A stretch of DNA of 8,816 bases from an uncultured Oscillibacter sp. (GTDB taxonomy: Bacteria; Bacillota; Clostridia; Oscillospirales; Oscillospiraceae), in NCBI GenBank assembly GCA_934574045.1, contig CAKTMK010000059.1, forward strand, positions 1-8,816, read 5' to 3'. Below the pieces are notes generated by a model, which was given only the letters and a program-made list of their open reading frames with translations, was not told the origin of the DNA and did not search any database. Positions 5,805-8,816 of the stretch are shown here, piece by piece (position 1 is the stretch's first letter; every line of letters begins with the position of its first letter). The position numbers and the translations under genes are program-made.

Positions 5805-6212
5805 ATGCTGACCGGAAAGTTGATCCATCCCGAGATCATGCGGGTCCTGTCCCTGTGCGGCCACGGCGACAAGATCCTGATCGCGGACGGAAATTACCCG
5901 CTGGCGTCCAAGACCGGCGAGTCTGAAAAGGTGTATCTGGGCCTGACGCCGGGCCTGCCCACGGTGACCGACGTGCTGGAGGCGCTGCTGGGCGCGGGCA
6001 ACGTGGAGAAGATGGAGGTCATGCAGCCGGAGGACGGCTCCACGCCTGAGATCTTCGACGAGTTCAAAAAGCTCCTGCCGGAGGTGCCCATGGAAAAGCT
6101 GGGCCGCTGGGAGTTTTACGACGCCTGCTGCGAAAAGTGCGTCCGTCTCTCCATCTCCACCGGAGAGAGCCGCACCTTCGCCAACGTGCTTCTGACCGTC
6201 GGCTGCGCGTGA
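5805..6212 (+). CDS. RbsD/FucU-family sugar mutarotase
   Basis: The protein has 135 residues, close to the usual family size of about 130-150. Family members convert sugar anomers, such as ribose pyranose/furanose forms (RbsD) or alpha/beta fucose (FucU), in the cytoplasm. The N-terminal signature GHGDKILIADGNYP is intact, with His20 and Asp28 at the positions of the catalytic pair in RbsD. The middle (LGLTPGLPTVTDVL) is more like RbsD. The FYDACCEKCVRL segment and the TGESRTFANVLL end are more like FucU, so the substrate cannot be assigned and no symbol is given. The C-terminal Tyr usual in YAN/YGN is Phe125 here. The start is set by AAGGAGG seven bases upstream. It is monocistronic: own promoter, own terminator, and no ribose or fucose transporter or kinase beside it. 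The phosphoketolase gene downstream could use the pentose phosphate made from its product (inference). Confidence 0.9.
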   Translation: MLTGKLIHPEIMRVLSLCGHGDKILIADGNYPLASKTGESEKVYLGLTPGLPTVTDVLEALLGAGNVEKMEVMQPEDGSTPEIFDEFKKLLPEVPMEKLGRWEFYDACCEKCVRLSISTGESRTFANVLLTVGCA

Positions 6213-6221
6213 ACCGGCTGG

Positions 6222-6257
6222 CCGCGCCGTCCGCGCTTTCGGGCGGCGCGGTTTTTT
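6222..6257 (+). terminator. Rho-independent terminator after the mutarotase gene
   Basis: The 12-pair stem CCGCGCCGTCCG (6222-6233) with CGGGCGGCGCGG (6240-6251) includes one G:U pair. It has a six-base loop and is followed by TTTTTT (6252-6257). It begins 10 bases after the stop. Confidence 0.92.
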
Positions 6258-6298
6258 CTCTGCGCCCGCGGCTTTCCGCGGCGGGCTGAATTTTGCTC

Positions 6299-6327
6299 TT
6301 GCGAGTTTTCTGCGTATGATGTAAAAT
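6299..6327 (+). promoter_or_regulatory. Promoter of the phosphoketolase gene
   Basis: TTGCGA (6299-6304), a 17-base spacer and TAAAAT (6322-6327) predict a start near 6334 and a leader of about 86 bases. The -35 box shares TTGCG with the mutarotase promoter. TTGCTC at 6293 is a poorer alternative -35, with a 23-base gap. Confidence 0.8.
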
Positions 6328-6329
6328 AA

Positions 6330-6343
6330 GGTAAACGATTTCC
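6330..6343 (+). promoter_or_regulatory. cre-like operator (CcpA/LacI-family type) at the phosphoketolase start site
   Basis: GGTAAACGATTTCC matches the catabolite-responsive element consensus TGWAANCGNTNWCA except at its first and last bases, and has the central CG and partial dyad typical of LacI-family sites. It directly follows the -10 box and covers the predicted +1, a position where a bound protein blocks initiation. Phosphoketolase genes in other Firmicutes are reported CcpA targets. Whether this host has CcpA is not visible here. Confidence 0.45.
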
Positions 6344-6345
6344 TT

Positions 6346-6379
6346 CGCCGGAAATGCGGAAAAGCGCATCGAGCCGGCG
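6346..6379 (+). promoter_or_regulatory. Two-tier hairpin in the phosphoketolase leader
   Basis: The outer stem CGCCGG/CCGGCG (6346-6351 with 6374-6379) and inner stem ATGCG/CGCAT (6354-6358 with 6365-6369) are separated by a small internal loop and capped by GAAAAG. It ends 30 bases before the GGAGG at 6409-6413 and does not cover it. It may stabilise the mRNA or be a regulatory element. No known riboswitch core is recognised. Confidence 0.45.
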
Positions 6380-6419
6380 CCCCTGCCGAATCAAAAAACG
6401 ATCAAGATGGAGGTTTCAT

Positions 6420-8786
6420 ATGAGCGAATGCGTGGAAAAGCTGCCGCTGACGGAGGAGTACCTCAAGAAGATGGACGCCTACTGGCGCGCGGCCAACTAT
6501 CTGTCTGCGGCGCAGCTGTATCTTCTGAAAAATCCGCTGCTGCGGGAACCCCTGACCATGGACGACATCAAGAAGAAGATCGTGGGCCACTGGGGGACCG
6601 TCCCCGGCCAGAACTTCGTGTACGTCCACCTCAACCGCATCATCAAGAAGTACGATCAGGACATGATCCTGCTCTCCGGCCCCGGCCACGGCGGCAACTT
6701 CTTCGTGGCCAACACCTATCTGGAGGGGACGTACAGCGAGGTCTACCCCAACATCAGCCGGGACATGGAGGGTCTTCAGAAGCTGTGCAAGCAGTTCTCG
6801 TTCCCTGGCGGCATCGCCAGCCACGTGGCGCCGGAGACGCCCGGCTCCATCAACGAGGGCGGCGAGCTGGGCTATTCGCTGGCCCATGCCTACGGTGCGG
6901 TGTTTGACAATCCCGGCCTGATCGCCGCCGTCACCGTGGGCGACGGAGAGGCGGAAACCGGCCCGCTGGCCACCTCCTGGCAGGGGAACAAGTTCCTTGA
7001 CCCGGCGGCGGACGGCGCGGTGCTGCCCATCCTGCACCTCAACGGCTATAAGATCAGCAACCCCACCATTTTTGCCCGCATGACCCACGAGCAGCTGGAA
7101 GCCTATTTCAAGGGCTGCGGCTGGAAGGCCCACTTCGTGGAGGGCGATGACCCCATGACCATGCACCGCCTGATGGCGGACACGCTGGACGAGGTGATGG
7201 CTGAGATCCGTGCCATCCAGTCCGCCGCCCGGGCGGGGGACCGGACGTGGAAGGACTGGCCCATGATCGTGCTGCGCACGCCCAAGGGCTGGACCGGCCC
7301 CAAGGTGGTGGACGGAAAGCCCATCGAGGGCACGTTCCGCGCCCATCAGGTGCCCATCGCAATGGACAAGCCGGAGCATCTGGAGCAGCTCAAGGCGTGG
7401 CTGGAGAGCTACCGCCCGGAGGAGCTGTTTGACGAAAACGGCCGCCTGATCCCCGAGCTTCAGGCGCTGGCCCCCACCGGCGACCGGCGCATGGGCGCCA
7501 ATCCACACGCCAACGGCGGCCGGCTCCGCCGGGATCTGCGCCTGCCGGACTTCCGGGACTACGCGCTGGACGTTCCCGCCCCCGGCGCCGTGGAGGCGCA
7601 GGACATGATCGAGCTGGGCGGCTACGTCCGGGACGTGTTCAAGCTGAACGCGGAGGCAAAGAACTTCCGCATCTTTGGGCCGGACGAGACCATGAGCAAC
7701 CGACTGGGCAAGGTCTTTGAGGTGACGAACCGCTGCTGGAACAGCGCCACGGTGGAGGGCGACGAGTTCCTCGCCGCGGACGGCCGGGTGATGGACTCCA
7801 TGCTCTCCGAGCATATGTGCGAGGGAATGCTGGAGGGCTACCTCCTGACGGGGCGGCACGGCTTCTTTGCCAGCTATGAGGCGTTCATCCGCATCGTGGA
7901 CTCCATGGCGGCGCAGCACGCCAAGTGGCTGAAAACGTGCAGCGAGCTTCCGTGGCGCGCGTCCATCTCCTCGCTGAACCTGATCCTCTCCTCCAACGTC
8001 TGGCAGCAGGATCACAACGGCTTCACCCATCAGGACCCGGGCTTCTTGGACCACATCGCCAACAAGAAGGCGGACGTGGTGCGGCTCTATCTGCCGCCGG
8101 ACGCCAACTGCCTGCTCAGCTGCTTCGATCACTGCATCAAGAGCCGGGACTATGTGAACGTGCTGGTCACCAGCAAGCATCCCCGTCCACAATGGCTGAC
8201 CATGGATCAGGCGGTGAAGCACTGTACTCAGGGCGTTGGCATCTGGGACTGGGCCAGCAGCGATCAGGGCTGCGAGCCGGACGTGGTCATGGCCTGCTGC
8301 GGCGAAACGCCCACCATGGAGACACTGGCGGCAGTCATGATCCTGCGGGAGCGGATGCCGGAGCTGAAGATCCGCGTGGTGAACGTGGTGGACCTGATGA
8401 AGCTCCAGCCTGCGGCGGAGCATCCCCACGGTCTGACCGACGCGGAGTACGACGCACTGTTCACCGTGGATAAGCCCATCATCTTCGCGTTCCACGGGTA
8501 TCACACCCTCATTCACGAGCTGACCTACCGCCGCCACAACCGGAATATCCATGTGTACGGCTACAAGGAGGAGGGCACCATCACCACGCCCTTCGATATG
8601 CGGGTGCAGAACGAGGTGGACCGGTTCCATCTGGTGAAGAACGTGCTGCGCTACCTGCCGGATCTGGGCGGACGCAGCGCCCATCTGGTGCAGGAGATGA
8701 ACGACAAGCTGGTGGAGCACGACCAGTATATCCGGGAGTACGGCGTGGACTTGCCCGAGATCCGGGACTGGAAGTGGCGCGGCTGA
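6420..8786 (+). CDS. xfp: Xylulose-5-phosphate/fructose-6-phosphate phosphoketolase
   Basis: This cytoplasmic, thiamine diphosphate-dependent enzyme cleaves xylulose-5-P with phosphate to acetyl-P and glyceraldehyde-3-P; many members also split fructose-6-P to acetyl-P and erythrose-4-P. The 788 residues are full length for the family (about 790-825). The N-terminal cofactor domain shows GHWGT (His57), SGPGHGG (His90), ASHVAPETPG (His135) and the GDGE motif at 174-177 with its Asn partner near 208. The middle domain has SEH (Glu464), and QDHNGFTHQDPG carries Gln530, His532, Asn533 and His537. Their spacing fits the active-site residues described for bifidobacterial enzymes (His64, His97, His142, Glu479, His548, Asn549, His553). 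The C-terminal domain ends with GYHTLIHELTYRR and beyond. The ATG at 6420 has GGAGG six bases upstream. An in-frame ATG at 6354 would add 22 basic residues, but it lies inside the leader hairpin without a ribosome site. The gene is monocistronic as far as seen. Dual-substrate use cannot be settled by sequence. Confidence 0.97.
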   Translation: MSECVEKLPLTEEYLKKMDAYWRAANYLSAAQLYLLKNPLLREPLTMDDIKKKIVGHWGTVPGQNFVYVHLNRIIKKYDQDMILLSGPGHGGNFFVANTYLEGTYSEVYPNISRDMEGLQKLCKQFSFPGGIASHVAPETPGSINEGGELGYSLAHAYGAVFDNPGLIAAVTVGDGEAETGPLATSWQGNKFLDPAADGAVLPILHLNGYKISNPTIFARMTHEQLEAYFKGCGWKAHFVEGDDPMTMHRLMADTLDEVMAEIRAIQSAARAGDRTWKDWPMIVLRTPKGWTGPKVVDGKPIEGTFRAHQVPIAMDKPEHLEQLKAWLESYRPEELFDENGRLIPELQALAPTGDRRMGANPHANGGRLRRDLRLPDFRDYALDVPAPGAVEAQDMIELGGYVRDVFKLNAEAKNFRIFGPDETMSNRLGKVFEVTNRCWNSATVEGDEFLAADGRVMDSMLSEHMCEGMLEGYLLTGRHGFFASYEAFIRIVDSMAAQHAKWLKTCSELPWRASISSLNLILSSNVWQQDHNGFTHQDPGFLDHIANKKADVVRLYLPPDANCLLSCFDHCIKSRDYVNVLVTSKHPRPQWLTMDQAVKHCTQGVGIWDWASSDQGCEPDVVMACCGETPTMETLAAVMILRERMPELKIRVVNVVDLMKLQPAAEHPHGLTDAEYDALFTVDKPIIFAFHGYHTLIHELTYRRHNRNIHVYGYKEEGTITTPFDMRVQNEVDRFHLVKNVLRYLPDLGGRSAHLVQEMNDKLVEHDQYIREYGVDLPEIRDWKWRG

Positions 8787-8816
8787 GCGTCCTGCAAATA
8801 TGGAACAGCGGAGCGG

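Noticed and set aside
5264..5811. Open frames on the + strand starting at 5264, 5405 and 5455
   Set aside because: They run through a strong terminator and the mutarotase promoter, have no ribosome binding site, and give Arg-rich products without homology that I recognise.
6354..6419. Extension of phosphoketolase to the upstream in-frame ATG at 6354
   Set aside because: It would add 22 basic residues not expected in the family, starts inside the leader hairpin, and has no ribosome site; GGAGG at 6409 serves the ATG at 6420.
6402..8720. 772-codon open frame on the - strand opposite the phosphoketolase gene
   Set aside because: High G+C at third positions keeps the antisense frame open. The product has no recognisable domain, and the + strand encodes an intact enzyme with all active-site motifs.

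Overview
The window looks like chromosome of a high-G+C anaerobic Firmicute, most likely Clostridia close to the Oscillospiraceae (Oscillibacter, Flavonifractor, Lawsonibacter type). This is an inference. It rests on Gram-positive surface anchors (a sortase signal and SLH domains), InlB/Flg_new-type repeats, GGAGG ribosome binding sites, sigma-A promoters with 17-bp spacers, and rho-independent terminators. All four genes are on the + strand, and each appears to be its own transcription unit.

Region 1 (2-1371) is the 3' part of a sortase-anchored surface protein. It has three 68-residue InlB-type repeats, a Pro/Thr/Asp stalk, an acidic stretch, a four-copy DVPLAD decapeptide repeat that runs into a VPQTG sorting signal, a membrane anchor and a strong terminator. 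Region 2 (1372-4967) is a short control region, with a G8 tract and an 11-bp direct repeat of the OmpR-family response-regulator type. It is followed by a 1129-residue secreted SLH protein with a CxxC/HW-rich N-terminus and five tandem extracellular repeat domains, and then by a terminator.

Region 3 (4968-5706) has no credible protein gene. Its first 400 bases are G+C-rich and unexplained. From about 5353 there is an A+T-rich upstream element, a near-consensus promoter (TTGACA-N17-TATTTT), an 18-bp palindrome at the predicted start of transcription, about 300 bases rich in hairpins, and a strong terminator. This reads as an orphan transcription unit for a structured non-coding RNA, and it is the best candidate here for something undescribed.

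Region 4 (5707-6257) is a monocistronic gene for an RbsD/FucU-family sugar mutarotase, with its own TTGCGC-N17-TATAAT promoter and terminator. Region 5 (6258-8816) is a complete phosphoketolase gene. It has its own promoter, a cre-like (CcpA-type) operator over the predicted transcription start, and a two-tier hairpin in its leader. The mutarotase and phosphoketolase fit together as sugar catabolism: supply of the right pentose or hexose anomer, then cleavage of xylulose-5-P or fructose-6-P to acetyl-P. They are not co-transcribed from the signals visible here. The first two genes belong to the cell envelope and have no evident metabolic link to the last two.
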